Shown piece after piece: positions 43,290 through 52,073 of a stretch of DNA of 64,000 nt. A program made the translations under genes and the position numbers. The stretch covers positions 31,529-95,528 of the forward strand of contig DATGIL010000110.1 in the NCBI GenBank assembly GCA_035295745.1, in the 5' to 3' direction. This DNA comes from JAIQFL01 sp035295745 (GTDB lineage: Bacteria > Acidobacteriota > Terriglobia > Bryobacterales > Bryobacteraceae). The notes below the pieces were generated by a model. It saw nothing but the letters and a program-made list of their open reading frames with translations, had not been told where the DNA came from and searched no databases. Position 1 is the stretch's first letter. Each line of letters opens with the position of its first letter.

Positions 43290-45719
43290 ATGCACTTCCT
43301 ACGAGACCTCTTGTATGGCCTCCGCCTGTTCCGCCGCAATCCGGCATTCTACCTGCTCGCGATCCTGATCATCTCGTTGGGTGTCGGTGCAACTACTGCC
43401 ATCTTCAGTCTCATCGACGGGGTGCTGCTCAATCCGCTTCCTTACCGCGACCCCGCGCGTCTCGCCGTACTCTGGTCGGATTTCAGCCGCCAGCGAGGAT
43501 ATAACCGCGCCCTCACCGCACCGGGGCTGTTCTTCGATTGGCGCGATCGCAGCCGCAGCTTTGAAGGAATGGCTGCGTATGTATCCAGCAATCGCACCTT
43601 CACGGCGCTCGACCAGCCGATTACCACTCCTACCCACGAAGTTACTCCGAACTTCTTCGAGATCCTGGGCGTCCACGCTTACCGAGGGCGAACCTTCCTG
43701 CCGGACGAGGGCCTGCCGGGCAAAGACGACGTAGCACTGATCAGTTATTCGCTGTGGCGTTCGACCTTCGCCGGTTCCGAATCCGCCGTCGGTTCATCGC
43801 TGGAAGTCGATGGCCGCAGTTTGCGGATCGTGGGTGTTCTGCCGTCCGGTTATCGCGTGCCCAACAACGGCATCACGGTGCAACCCGATCTCGTAGTGCC
43901 GACTTCGTTCGAGAACCAGCGGATGGAGCGCATCCGGCGATCGATGGTGGTCATCGGCCGGTTGCGCGAAGGTGTGTCGATCACACAGGCGCGCGGCGAG
44001 ATCGCGGCGATGACCACGCAGATCGCGCGTGAGAATCCCGAAGGGGCCACGCCGCCGGGCGCCGTGGTCAACGCGATTCGCGACGATTTGACAGGCGAGT
44101 TCCGCAAGCCGTTTTTCCTCCTCCAAATCGCGGTGGGGATCATGCTCCTCATCGGCTGCGCCAATGTGGCGAATCTGTTGCTGGCACGATATTCGGCCCG
44201 CGGCTACGAGTTTTCCGTACGCACGGCCGTCGGCGCTTCGCGCGGCCAGATCGTGCGGCAACTCCTGGCGGAGAATCTGGTGCTCTCGGGGATGGGCGCG
44301 ATGGGGGGAGTCCTGTTCGCCTCGTGGAGTTTGCGGCCCATGCTCGCGCTGGTGCCTGCGGCAGCCGGCCTGCCCTTCGCCGACCAGGTAAATGTCAGCC
44401 CAGGGGCCCTGGCATTCGCGCTTGGCTTGAGCCTGCTCTCCTCGATTGTGTTCGGCCTCGCGCCCGCGCGCCAAGCTTCTGCCAATGGGGCCGCGCGGCA
44501 TCTCGGAGAGTCCGGCCGCTCTCGCAGTGCCGGACGATCGAGCGCCCTGTGGCGAAATGTGCTGATCGCGGGCGAAATCGGATTGTCGCTGATTCTTCTC
44601 GCGTCGGCCGGCCTGTTCGTGCAGACGTTTTTGAATCTCTCGAAAAAGTCTTGGGGATTTGAACCCGCCAATGTGCTGATCATCCGGAACTCGCTGCGCG
44701 GCGAGTCTTATCGCACCGCATCGGCGCAACACAATCACTTCGAAACGGCGGTGCGCAAATTGAGAGAAATTCCCGGCGTCGAGTCGGTGAGTGCGGTCAG
44801 TTTTCCGCCGCCGCTCGCGCCCTTTGCGCCTGCGCGTTTCGTGCCGTCCGGGCAGCCAGGCGACCCAGGGCACGATCCGACGGCCTCGGAGCTGGTCGTT
44901 CTGCCCGGATATTTCGAAACGATGCGCATCCCGATTGTGAGCGGACGTTCGATCTCCGAGGTGGATTCAGCCGAATCCGCGCCCGCCGTGGTGATTTCGC
45001 AGTCAGTGGTGAAGCGCTACTTTCCGGCAGGCGATCCGGTGGGGCAGAGCTTGCGTTTGAATGGCAGTGACCGGCGCGACTGGCGAATCGTCGGCATCGC
45101 GCAAGACGTCCGTGCTCACGGCCTCAACGCCCAGGCCCCCGACGTCCTTTATTTTCCGCACTCCCAGATGCCGGAATCGACAATGACGTTCGTGATTCGT
45201 ACGGTGACCGCTCCCATGGCGATCGCCAACACGGTCGAACGATCCCTGTGGAGTCTTGGAAGGCTAATGAACGTGTACCACGTCATGCCTCTCGAAGAGA
45301 ACCTGTCCGACAGCTACTGGCAGAGCCGCTTCACCATGGTCCTGCTGGCGGTCTTCGCCGGTTTGGCACTGCTTCTCGCGACCGCCGGTGTATACGGTGT
45401 CATGTCGTACCTGGCCGCCCAGCGGACACAGGAGATCGGCATTCGCATCGCGATCGGTGCATCGCCGTCCCAAGTGGTTTGGCTGGTCACGAATCAGGGG
45501 TTGCGCGCCGCGGCCGCAGGTCTTGCCGTCGGAATTGCGGGGTATCTCGCGATGAGCCACTTCCTCGCCGGCCAGTTGTTTGGCGTGAGTGCGACGGATC
45601 CCTTCACGCTGCTCGCGGCCGCCGTTGGACTGATGCTGGTCTGTCTGGCGGCCAGTGCGGTCCCCACTTTCCGCGCCGTGCGCATCGATCCGTTGCGCGC
45701 CCTGCGCCACAATGGATGA
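43290..45719 (+). CDS. ADOP-type (MacB/FtsX-like) permease
   Basis: 809 residues. The N-terminal segment MHFLRDLLYGLRLFRRNPAFYL with helix LAILIISLGVGATTAIFSL is typical of acidobacterial duplicated orphan permeases (ADOP). A periplasmic MacB-like domain, then two FtsX-like three-helix modules (around 270-450 and 680-800; GIMLLIGCANVANLLLARYS and GLALLLATAGVYGVMSYLAA) follow. There is no ATPase gene nearby, as usual for this family. A role in export or envelope mechanics is assumed from the family. Confidence 0.93.
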   Translation: MHFLRDLLYGLRLFRRNPAFYLLAILIISLGVGATTAIFSLIDGVLLNPLPYRDPARLAVLWSDFSRQRGYNRALTAPGLFFDWRDRSRSFEGMAAYVSSNRTFTALDQPITTPTHEVTPNFFEILGVHAYRGRTFLPDEGLPGKDDVALISYSLWRSTFAGSESAVGSSLEVDGRSLRIVGVLPSGYRVPNNGITVQPDLVVPTSFENQRMERIRRSMVVIGRLREGVSITQARGEIAAMTTQIARENPEGATPPGAVVNAIRDDLTGEFRKPFFLLQIAVGIMLLIGCANVANLLLARYSARGYEFSVRTAVGASRGQIVRQLLAENLVLSGMGAMGGVLFASWSLRPMLALVPAAAGLPFADQVNVSPGALAFALGLSLLSSIVFGLAPARQASANGAARHLGESGRSRSAGRSSALWRNVLIAGEIGLSLILLASAGLFVQTFLNLSKKSWGFEPANVLIIRNSLRGESYRTASAQHNHFETAVRKLREIPGVESVSAVSFPPPLAPFAPARFVPSGQPGDPGHDPTASELVVLPGYFETMRIPIVSGRSISEVDSAESAPAVVISQSVVKRYFPAGDPVGQSLRLNGSDRRDWRIVGIAQDVRAHGLNAQAPDVLYFPHSQMPESTMTFVIRTVTAPMAIANTVERSLWSLGRLMNVYHVMPLEENLSDSYWQSRFTMVLLAVFAGLALLLATAGVYGVMSYLAAQRTQEIGIRIAIGASPSQVVWLVTNQGLRAAAAGLAVGIAGYLAMSHFLAGQLFGVSATDPFTLLAAAVGLMLVCLAASAVPTFRAVRIDPLRALRHNG

Positions 45720-45763
45720 TGCTTAAAAGATTCGCGGTTTAACGCAGTGCTTCGAATATGTGG

Positions 45764-46019
45764 CGAGCCGCGCGCGTAAGCAAGCGATGTCCCGATCGGT
45801 CCGAAAATCGTGGCGCGTTGCTTACGCTCGGCGCGACGGGTACGCTTGCGAGCCGCGCGCGTAAGCAAGCGGTGACCAATCATGACGCAGTGGCGCTCCC
45901 TCACGGTCTTGGCGCGTTGCTTACGCTCGGCGCGATGGGAGCACTTGCGAGCCGCGCGCGTAAGCAAGCGATGTCTCGGCCGCTTCGAAAGAATCACTCC
46001 CTTACGGTCGTGGCTCGTT
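45764..46019. repeat. REP-like imperfect palindromes, at least three copies
   Basis: Right arms (GAGCCGCGCGCGTAAGCAAG) occur at 45765, 45850 and 45949. Partners include ACTCCCTTACGGTCGTGGCTC-like (about 45996) and GGCGCGTTGCTTACGCTCGG (near 45812 and 45911). Copies lie between the convergent ADOP permease and HTH genes. Confidence 0.75.
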
Positions 46020-46061
46020 GCGAACCGCCCTCGTCGCCTTTCCGCAGCCTGTTCGTTTAGT

Positions 46062-46379
46062 CTAGGATTCCAGCATGGAAGCTGGACGGAAGCCAGGGTA
46101 GAGACCTTTGCCGCCCCGATTTTGGGGTGTCTCTGCCTCCGAACTCATTTCCTGGTGATACACCGTCAGGATGGCGGACTCATCGTAATCGATGGCCTTG
46201 GCATACTGGCGGATGTAGCTGGTATTGTAGATACCCCCGGGCAGTTTGCGAAATTCCCCTTGTTCGATGGCCTCGAGCAGGCGAACGCTGATCTTGGTCG
46301 ATTCGGCGATCTGCTCGAGCGAAATGCCCCGATTCCGTCGAATGGTGGCTAACCCCAAAACGCTTTTTTCCTCGTTCAT
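46062..46379 (-). CDS. RodZ-like helix-turn-helix protein
   Basis: 105 residues. The HTH of the RodZ type is clear: LATIRRNRGISLEQIAESTKI followed by VRLLEAIEQGEFRKLPGGIYNTSYIRQYAKAI. RodZ proteins bind MreB and shape the cell, but they also have a transmembrane helix and periplasmic domain; this one ends after 105 residues with a polar tail and no hydrophobic segment. It is therefore a short cytoplasmic HTH protein, perhaps a truncated RodZ or a regulator. Its start is divergent from the phosphodiesterase gene. Confidence 0.8.
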   Translation of the reverse strand: MNEEKSVLGLATIRRNRGISLEQIAESTKISVRLLEAIEQGEFRKLPGGIYNTSYIRQYAKAIDYDESAILTVYHQEMSSEAETPQNRGGKGLYPGFRPASMLES

Positions 46380-46486
46380 TGAAAGGACCGTTCCTGTCCG
46401 GACTTCGGGGGGTGTCCGGTTAACGAATCTTGCCTCAAGAAACCAACACTATAACATTACTTATGCCTCTGATAAACTCTTTTTTT

Positions 46487-47968
46487 ATGGGCATTTGCCG
46501 TCGAGAATTCGGGGCGTGTCTTTTGGCCGGAATGGCGGGCCGTGTGCTGGCCTTGCCGCCACGGCCCAAATTATTCGTTCTTCTACTGTTGGATCAGTTT
46601 CGTCCCGACTATCTCGACACCACGGGGTTCCCCCTAGCGCCCGGAGGCTTCCGCCGCCTGATGAAGGATGGCGCGTTTTTTCCGGACTGCCGCCATCTGG
46701 CCAGCACCTTTCCCGCATCCAGCATTGCGACGCTGGCGACCGGAGCGTGGCCCTCTCAGCACGGCATCGTGGCCGATCGCTGGTACGATCGCTCGATTCG
46801 CAATACCGTGCCGGCGAGCGACGAAGCTTTGCTGGCCACCACGCTGGCCGCCCAGGTGTCCGGCGACCCCCGTGCCCGCGTGACGGTGACAGTGGTTGCG
46901 CAGGAGCAACTGCACGGAGCACTGGTCGCCGGAAACGCGGATGCCCGCCAGTTTTGGATGGACGATGCCGGGCAGTTCGCGACCTTGAACGATCCTCCGG
47001 AATGGCTGACCCCCTTCAACGCCCAACACGCACCTGCCGATCTTCACGATCAGAAGTGGACGGCCCTGAACGCCAAGGGAGATTCTCCTCCGTCCCTGCG
47101 TACACTGACCTGGACTCCGGAGCGTCCCAAGGAGTTTCTGTCGCTCTATCGTTCGTCACCCTTCGCACTCCAAGCCCAATTTGATCTGGTCGCCGAGATC
47201 ATCGCCCGGGACAAGCTCGGGCAGGGCAGTACGCAGGACCTCCTCTGCATCGTGACCGGCGCGAGCGGATTGCTGGGCTACGACGTGGGAGGCCGCTCTC
47301 CTCTGATGCAGCAGATGACTCTGCAGATCGACCGGCAACTGGAAACCCTGTTTAATATTCTGAACAAGACGCCGGGAGACAAGAATTTCAATCTGGTGGT
47401 GGCGGGCGCTCACGGAGCGCCTCCCGAGCCCGCTACGGATTTACGGGATCATATGGCGGTAAAGGGCGAGGGCCTGGCCCAAGCGGTGGACCGCAGCCTG
47501 GTGAACTCCGGCCAGGGCAGCGTGGAGAAGTACCTGTATCCGTTCCTGTACCTCGACACCAGCGGTTTTCGCGATCCCGAACCGCTGCGGATCGCGGCCG
47601 GCCGTGCCGCAATGGACGTCTCCGCAGTGGCCAACTACTACACGGCAGGCGGCGCCTGTTCTTCGCTGGATGGCTGGGAGAGACGGTTCCGCAACAGCTT
47701 CCACCCCGTTCGTTCCGGCGACGTGATGCTCTCCTACCAACCGGAGTTTCTGGAGGACTTCGGGCAGCCTCGCGGAATCTCGTATGGTTCCGTGTACAGC
47801 TACGACGTGCGGGTGCCGCTCTTCTTCTACGGTCCGCAGTTCCGGGCGGGAGTCTTCGAGAGCCCCGTGGAATCGGTCGATGTTGCTCCGACACTGGCGC
47901 GGCTTCTGGGTGTGCCGGCACCATCGACATCGGTGGGACGGGTGCTCGGCGAGGCATTCGCCGGATGA
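46487..47968 (+). CDS. Exported alkaline-phosphatase-superfamily phosphodiesterase
   Basis: 493 residues from ATG 46487. The start yields MGICRREFGACLLAGMAG, a Tat-like twin-arginine signal (RREFGAC), implying folded export. The frame is open from a TTG at 46430. The enzyme belongs to the type I phosphodiesterase/nucleotide pyrophosphatase group: VLLLLDQFRPDYLD (metal Asp), STFPASSIATLATGAWPSQHGIV (nucleophile region), GYDVGGRSPL and DVAPTLARLLGVP near the end. Substrates could be phosphate mono- or diesters. Its stop overlaps pyrD by 4 bp (ATGA). Confidence 0.9.
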   Translation: MGICRREFGACLLAGMAGRVLALPPRPKLFVLLLLDQFRPDYLDTTGFPLAPGGFRRLMKDGAFFPDCRHLASTFPASSIATLATGAWPSQHGIVADRWYDRSIRNTVPASDEALLATTLAAQVSGDPRARVTVTVVAQEQLHGALVAGNADARQFWMDDAGQFATLNDPPEWLTPFNAQHAPADLHDQKWTALNAKGDSPPSLRTLTWTPERPKEFLSLYRSSPFALQAQFDLVAEIIARDKLGQGSTQDLLCIVTGASGLLGYDVGGRSPLMQQMTLQIDRQLETLFNILNKTPGDKNFNLVVAGAHGAPPEPATDLRDHMAVKGEGLAQAVDRSLVNSGQGSVEKYLYPFLYLDTSGFRDPEPLRIAAGRAAMDVSAVANYYTAGGACSSLDGWERRFRNSFHPVRSGDVMLSYQPEFLEDFGQPRGISYGSVYSYDVRVPLFFYGPQFRAGVFESPVESVDVAPTLARLLGVPAPSTSVGRVLGEAFAG

Positions 47969-48891
47969 GTGGCGCGGCTGCTCCGTCGCTGGTCACGAAA
48001 CTCGCAGGTCTGGTGTTGCGCAATCCGGTGGTGGCCGCTTCAGGGACGTTTGGCTACGGTGTCGAATTCGAAAAACAGGTAGATCTGAACGCGCTCGGCG
48101 GATTCGTGGTGAAGGGACTCTCGCGCGAGCCGATCGAGGGCAATCCGCCGCCGCGGATTTACGAGAGCGGCGGCGGGATGATCAATTCGATCGGGCTGCA
48201 GAACATCGGCGTGCGCGCGTTCGCTACGCAGAAGCTGCCCGCATTGGCGCGGCTCGATACCGTGGTATTGGCGAATGTTTTCGGATACGAATCCGGCGAT
48301 TATGTGGAGGTGGTTCAGGTACTCGAGGATCATGCCGGTATCGCGGGCTATGAGTTGAACGTCTCGTGCCCGAACACGCGGCATGGCGGAATCTACTTTT
48401 CGAACGACCCCTGCCTGCTGGGCGAAGTGGTTTCGGAAGTGAAGCGCGTGGCCCGGCGTCCGGTGATCGTCAAACTCTCGCCCAACGTGGCGGCCATCGA
48501 ACCAATTGCCAAAGCAGCGGAGGAGTCGGGTGCGGACGCAATCTCGCTGGTCAATACATTCATCGCGCTGGCGATCGACCCACATACCAGGCGGCCTCGT
48601 CTGGGTGCGGGATTCGGAGGACTCTCCGGTCCGGCGATCAAACCGATCGCGCTGCGGATGGTTTGCCAGGCGGCGCGCGCGGTCAAAATTCCGGTGATCG
48701 GCCTCGGGGGAATCGCTACCGGCGAGGATGCCGCGGAGTTTCTGATCGCGGGAGCCAGCGCCGTCGAAGTAGGCACCGCGACGTTTTGGGATCCCTCCTC
48801 ACCGCTGCGCATCGCGCGCGAGCTCACGCGGTTCCTGGAGAAGGAACACATCGCGAACGTCTCGGAACTGGTGAACACTCTACAGATGTAG
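47965..48891 (+). CDS. pyrD: Dihydroorotate dehydrogenase, class 1B-type
   Basis: 308 residues of the FMN-dependent class 1 family, oxidising dihydroorotate to orotate in pyrimidine synthesis. NPVVAASGTFGYGVEF, GGFVVKGLSREPIEGNPPPR and the active-site loop ELNVSCPNTRHGG with base C135 point to class 1B, which uses a PyrK-type electron-transfer partner; none is in the window. IPVIGLGGIATGEDAAEFLIAGASAV binds FMN phosphate. ATGA overlap with the phosphodiesterase gene implies coupled translation. Confidence 0.94.
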   Translation: MSGAAAPSLVTKLAGLVLRNPVVAASGTFGYGVEFEKQVDLNALGGFVVKGLSREPIEGNPPPRIYESGGGMINSIGLQNIGVRAFATQKLPALARLDTVVLANVFGYESGDYVEVVQVLEDHAGIAGYELNVSCPNTRHGGIYFSNDPCLLGEVVSEVKRVARRPVIVKLSPNVAAIEPIAKAAEESGADAISLVNTFIALAIDPHTRRPRLGAGFGGLSGPAIKPIALRMVCQAARAVKIPVIGLGGIATGEDAAEFLIAGASAVEVGTATFWDPSSPLRIARELTRFLEKEHIANVSELVNTLQM

Positions 48892-48961
48892 CGGCGGCGG
48901 CCAAGCTCAAACTCCCAGCGCCTTGCTAATCTAATACGGGCGGCAACACGGAGAGGCGAAG

Positions 48962-49987
48962 ATGCAAGTGGTAGCGGGAGTAGATCTCGGCGGAACAGCC
49001 ATCAACTATACGCTGGTGAACGAGGCGGAGCAGTTCCTTATCGAAGGACTCTGCGAACACCCGGCATTGGCGACGCAAGGGCCGGAGGTCTGCCTGCAAC
49101 AGATTGAAGACGGCCTGCGGATCGCCGTGGACAAGGCCGGAGTTCCGCTATCTGCCGTAGTGGCGATTGGCCTCGACACGCCGGGTCCCGCGAGTTCGGA
49201 GGGTGTGCTCAGCGCACGCGGCTCCACCAACTTCGTGCATCCTGGGTGGGCCGGCTTCGACATCCCACGCAACCTTGCGCACAAGCTCAGAAAGCCTGTG
49301 AGCTATCTCAACGACGGCAACGCGGGAGCGCTATGGGGACATTTCTCCATCTTTGGTGCGCACCATAGCGCCACATCGATCTCCGTCGTGATCGGAACGG
49401 GCCTGGGCGGCGGCGTCATCATGGATGGCAACGTGGTGAAAGGCCGGATGGGCTTCGGCGGGGAACTCGGGCATGTGCTCATCCCCTACCAGTCGATTGC
49501 CGGGATCGAAGGGCTCACCCCGGTGTGCAATTGCGGACGCACTGGAGATCTGGAATCGCTGTGCTCTCTCACGGGAATCGCCAAGTCGATGCTGCCGTTT
49601 TTCCTGCGGCGCTACCCGGATCACCAATTGGCCAAGGCCGGCGATCTCGGTCGAGCGGCCAAGCTGGTTCGCGGCCTCGCCGAACAGGGCGACCCGCTGT
49701 GCCGCGAAATCTTTCGCGTACAGGCGCATGCCTTGGGACTCTTCTTCGACGAGATGATCAATACCTTCGATCCGGACGCGTTGATCATCGGCGGAGGAGC
49801 GCTGGAGACGGGTGAGGAGTTCCAGCAGTGGTTCATCAAGGAAACCCGTGCCGCGATGCCGGTGCAGCGCACCGAGCAGGCGGACATTCCCATCTACGTG
49901 ATGCCAAATGGCGACACCGCGGGAGCACGCGGCGCCGCCATCGAAGCTCTCAAACTTGCGCGGCAGAGCGGTCTCGCCGCCGGTTAG
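48962..49987 (+). CDS. ROK-family sugar kinase
   Basis: 341 residues of the ROK family, cytoplasmic kinases such as glucokinase. The N-terminal phosphate loop is VAGVDLGGTAINYTLVN. GTGLGGGVIMDGNVVKG, the catalytic-region GGELGHVL and the zinc-type motif CNCGRTGDLESLCS are present. The zinc motif usually reads CxCGxxGCxE; here the third Cys appears shifted (GDLESLCS). ATP-dependent phosphorylation of glucose or another hexose is expected, but the substrate is not established by sequence. A ribosome-binding site GAGAGGCGAAG precedes the ATG. Confidence 0.9.
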   Translation: MQVVAGVDLGGTAINYTLVNEAEQFLIEGLCEHPALATQGPEVCLQQIEDGLRIAVDKAGVPLSAVVAIGLDTPGPASSEGVLSARGSTNFVHPGWAGFDIPRNLAHKLRKPVSYLNDGNAGALWGHFSIFGAHHSATSISVVIGTGLGGGVIMDGNVVKGRMGFGGELGHVLIPYQSIAGIEGLTPVCNCGRTGDLESLCSLTGIAKSMLPFFLRRYPDHQLAKAGDLGRAAKLVRGLAEQGDPLCREIFRVQAHALGLFFDEMINTFDPDALIIGGGALETGEEFQQWFIKETRAAMPVQRTEQADIPIYVMPNGDTAGARGAAIEALKLARQSGLAAG

Positions 49988-50023
49988 TCTGAGCACACGC
50001 TCTCAACGGCCGCAGCTTGTTAA

Positions 50024-50095
50024 TAGCGGCTCGCAAGCGCACATATCGCGCGAACGTATTTGGGTAAGCTTACGAGCCGCGCGCGTAAGCAAGCG
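50024..50095. repeat. REP-like imperfect palindrome in inverse orientation
   Basis: The loop TATCGCGCGAACGTATTTGG is the reverse complement of the loop of the 20.5-kb copy, while the right arm GAGCCGCGCGCGTAAGCAAG (50074-50093) is on the plus strand. Thus the loop is conserved with the stem and the whole element can insert in either orientation. It lies between two tandem genes. Confidence 0.65.
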
Positions 50096-50188
50096 CTACC
50101 GAGACCGGTCCTTAGGTCATGCAACGCTGGTGTATACTGTGCTGATTGAATCCCAGGCGACCCTCTCATTGGTGATTAGGAGATTGCC

Positions 50189-51565
50189 ATGTCTGCTCCA
50201 TCCATAGATCACTTGAAGAGCAGCTTCCGCGGGGAATTGATCCACCCCGGAGATGCAAACTATGATTCCGTGCGCAAAGTCTACAACGGGATGATCGACA
50301 AGCGTCCGAGCTTGATTGCGCGTTGCACTGACGTTGCCGATGTCATGGCTGCCGTGGCGTACGGCAGAGATAATGGCCTGTTGACCGCGATTCGCGGTGG
50401 AGGCCATAACGGCGCGGGTCTGGCCACTTGCGACGGCGGGCTGGTGATCGATCTTTCGCGAATGAAAGGCATCCGCGTCGACCCGGCCGCGAAAACCGTT
50501 CGCGTCGAGGGCGGATGCGTGTGGGGCGAGGTCGATCATGCCACTCATGCCTTCGGCATGGCCGCGCCGTGCGGTTTCATCTCGACAACCGGTGTTGCGG
50601 GACTGACGCTGGGCGGCGGCATCGGCTACTTGACCCGCAAGTATGGTTTGACGATCGACAACCTGCTGTCGGTCGACATGGTTCTCGCGGACGGCAGTTT
50701 CGTGACCGCGAATGCCACACAGCACTCCGATCTCTTCTGGGCGGTGCGCGGAGGAGGCGGCAATTTCGGAGTCGTCACGTCGTTCGAATTTCGCCTGCAC
50801 CCGGTGTCGATGGTCAACTTCGGGCCCACCTTTTGGCCGCTGGAAGAAGCCTCGATGGTGCTGAAGGCCTACCGCGACTTCATTGTCAAAGCGCCTGAAG
50901 ATGTGAATGGCTTTTTCGCATTCCTGGTGATTCCGCCCGCACCGATGTTTCCGGCGCACCTGCACATGAAAATGGTCTGCGGTATCGTGTGGTGCTGCCA
51001 GGGATCCCTCGAAGCGGCGGAAGCCGCTCTCAAACCGATGCGTTCCATTGGGAACCCTGTGTTCGATCATGTCGGGCCTGCGCCTTTCCCGGTGGTGCAG
51101 AGTATGTTCGACGGGTTATTCGTGCCCGGACTGCAGTGGTATTGGCGCGCCGATAACTTCACCGAATTGAGCGACGAAGCGATCGCGCGGCACGTGGAGC
51201 ATGGGTCGAAGATTCCGAATATGCTCTCCACGATGCACTTGTACCCGGTCAATGGCGCGGCGCAACGGGTCGGCCGCAACGATACTGCCTACAGTTTCCG
51301 CGAAGCGCTTTTCGCCGAGGTGATCGTGGGTGTGGACCCCGATCCGTCGAATGCCGGTATGATCACGCAGTGGTGCAAGGAGTATTGGGAGGCGTTGCAC
51401 CCATATTCCGCGGGCGGCGCCTATGTGAACTTCATGATGGACGAAGGCCAGGATCGCGTCCAGGCGACTTACCGTGACAACTATCCGCGGCTAGTCGAGA
51501 TCAAGAGGCGCTATGATCCCAAAAACTTCTTCCGGGTCAATCAGAACATCCGACCGGCTGACTAA
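50189..51565 (+). CDS. FAD-dependent oxidoreductase, berberine-bridge-enzyme-like
   Basis: 458 residues of the VAO flavoprotein family. IRGGGHNGAGLATCDGG has the His that attaches FAD, and GVAGLTLGGGIGYLTRKYGLT and ADGSFVTANATQHSDLFWAVRGGGGNFGVVTSF are the FAD-binding core. The C-terminal NYPRLVEIKRRYDPKNFFRVNQNI is the BBE tail. Where bicovalent enzymes have Cys (GxCPTVG) this protein reads GFISTTG, so FAD is probably attached only through His. Substrate is unknown, probably an alcohol or sugar. AGGAG lies seven bases before ATG. No signal peptide is seen. Confidence 0.9.
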   Translation: MSAPSIDHLKSSFRGELIHPGDANYDSVRKVYNGMIDKRPSLIARCTDVADVMAAVAYGRDNGLLTAIRGGGHNGAGLATCDGGLVIDLSRMKGIRVDPAAKTVRVEGGCVWGEVDHATHAFGMAAPCGFISTTGVAGLTLGGGIGYLTRKYGLTIDNLLSVDMVLADGSFVTANATQHSDLFWAVRGGGGNFGVVTSFEFRLHPVSMVNFGPTFWPLEEASMVLKAYRDFIVKAPEDVNGFFAFLVIPPAPMFPAHLHMKMVCGIVWCCQGSLEAAEAALKPMRSIGNPVFDHVGPAPFPVVQSMFDGLFVPGLQWYWRADNFTELSDEAIARHVEHGSKIPNMLSTMHLYPVNGAAQRVGRNDTAYSFREALFAEVIVGVDPDPSNAGMITQWCKEYWEALHPYSAGGAYVNFMMDEGQDRVQATYRDNYPRLVEIKRRYDPKNFFRVNQNIRPAD

Positions 51566-51604
51566 GTACGTGATTCCAGAGGTCCGCCGACGTTAGCGCC
51601 AGAC

Positions 51605-51722
51605 CGCTCGCTCACGGTCGCGGCTCGTTGCTTCGAAGATCACTCCCTCACGGTCGTGGCTCGTAAGCTACCCCAATACGTTCGTGCGATACGCGCTTGC
51701 GAGCCGCGCGCGTAAGCAAGCG
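51605..51722. repeat. REP-like imperfect palindromes
   Basis: Left arms at 51605 (CGCTCGCTCACGGTCGCGGC) and 51639 (ATCACTCCCTCACGGTCGTG) precede one conserved loop (TAAGCTACCCCAATACGTTC) and a right arm GAGCCGCGCGCGTAAGCAAG at 51701. Loop and arms match the 20.5-kb copy closely. Confidence 0.75.
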
Positions 51723-52073
51723 ATCAGCTTCTCATGCGCGCGGCTCTTTGCGGAGCGTATACGGGGCCGTAGCGAAGCGATGCACTAAGCAATTTCCCGA
51801 AATCTTTCGATAGCAGCGCATTCTTATGCGCATCGCATCTCTTTTTTGCTATTTTCGAGAAAGAATTCACTTCGTGACGAAACGTCCAACCAGGCAAGTG
51901 CAACTAATATAGATGAGGATGTCCCGGGGCCACGTCAGCCATAAACCGCCTATTCCGGATGGGCGAAGTTCATCCACGGGAAAAGCTGTGAATCGGGTAG
52001 TTTCCAATTCTGTTGCCCTGGAGCCGAGCCCTTCGGCGATCGCTGAAACCTTGTGTCTCCAGGAGTTAGCCGA
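51723..52073. other. Gap upstream of the hybrid kinase, no gene seen
   Basis: 351 bp holding an AT-richer stretch (about 51800-51910). No reliable ORF or RNA gene was found. A minus-strand frame (51867-52322) crosses into the kinase gene and looks like a shadow. Confidence 0.4.

Noticed and set aside
46430..46455. TTGCCT/TATAAC as a promoter of the phosphodiesterase gene
   Set aside because: Spacer is only 14 bp, too short for a normal sigma-70-type promoter.
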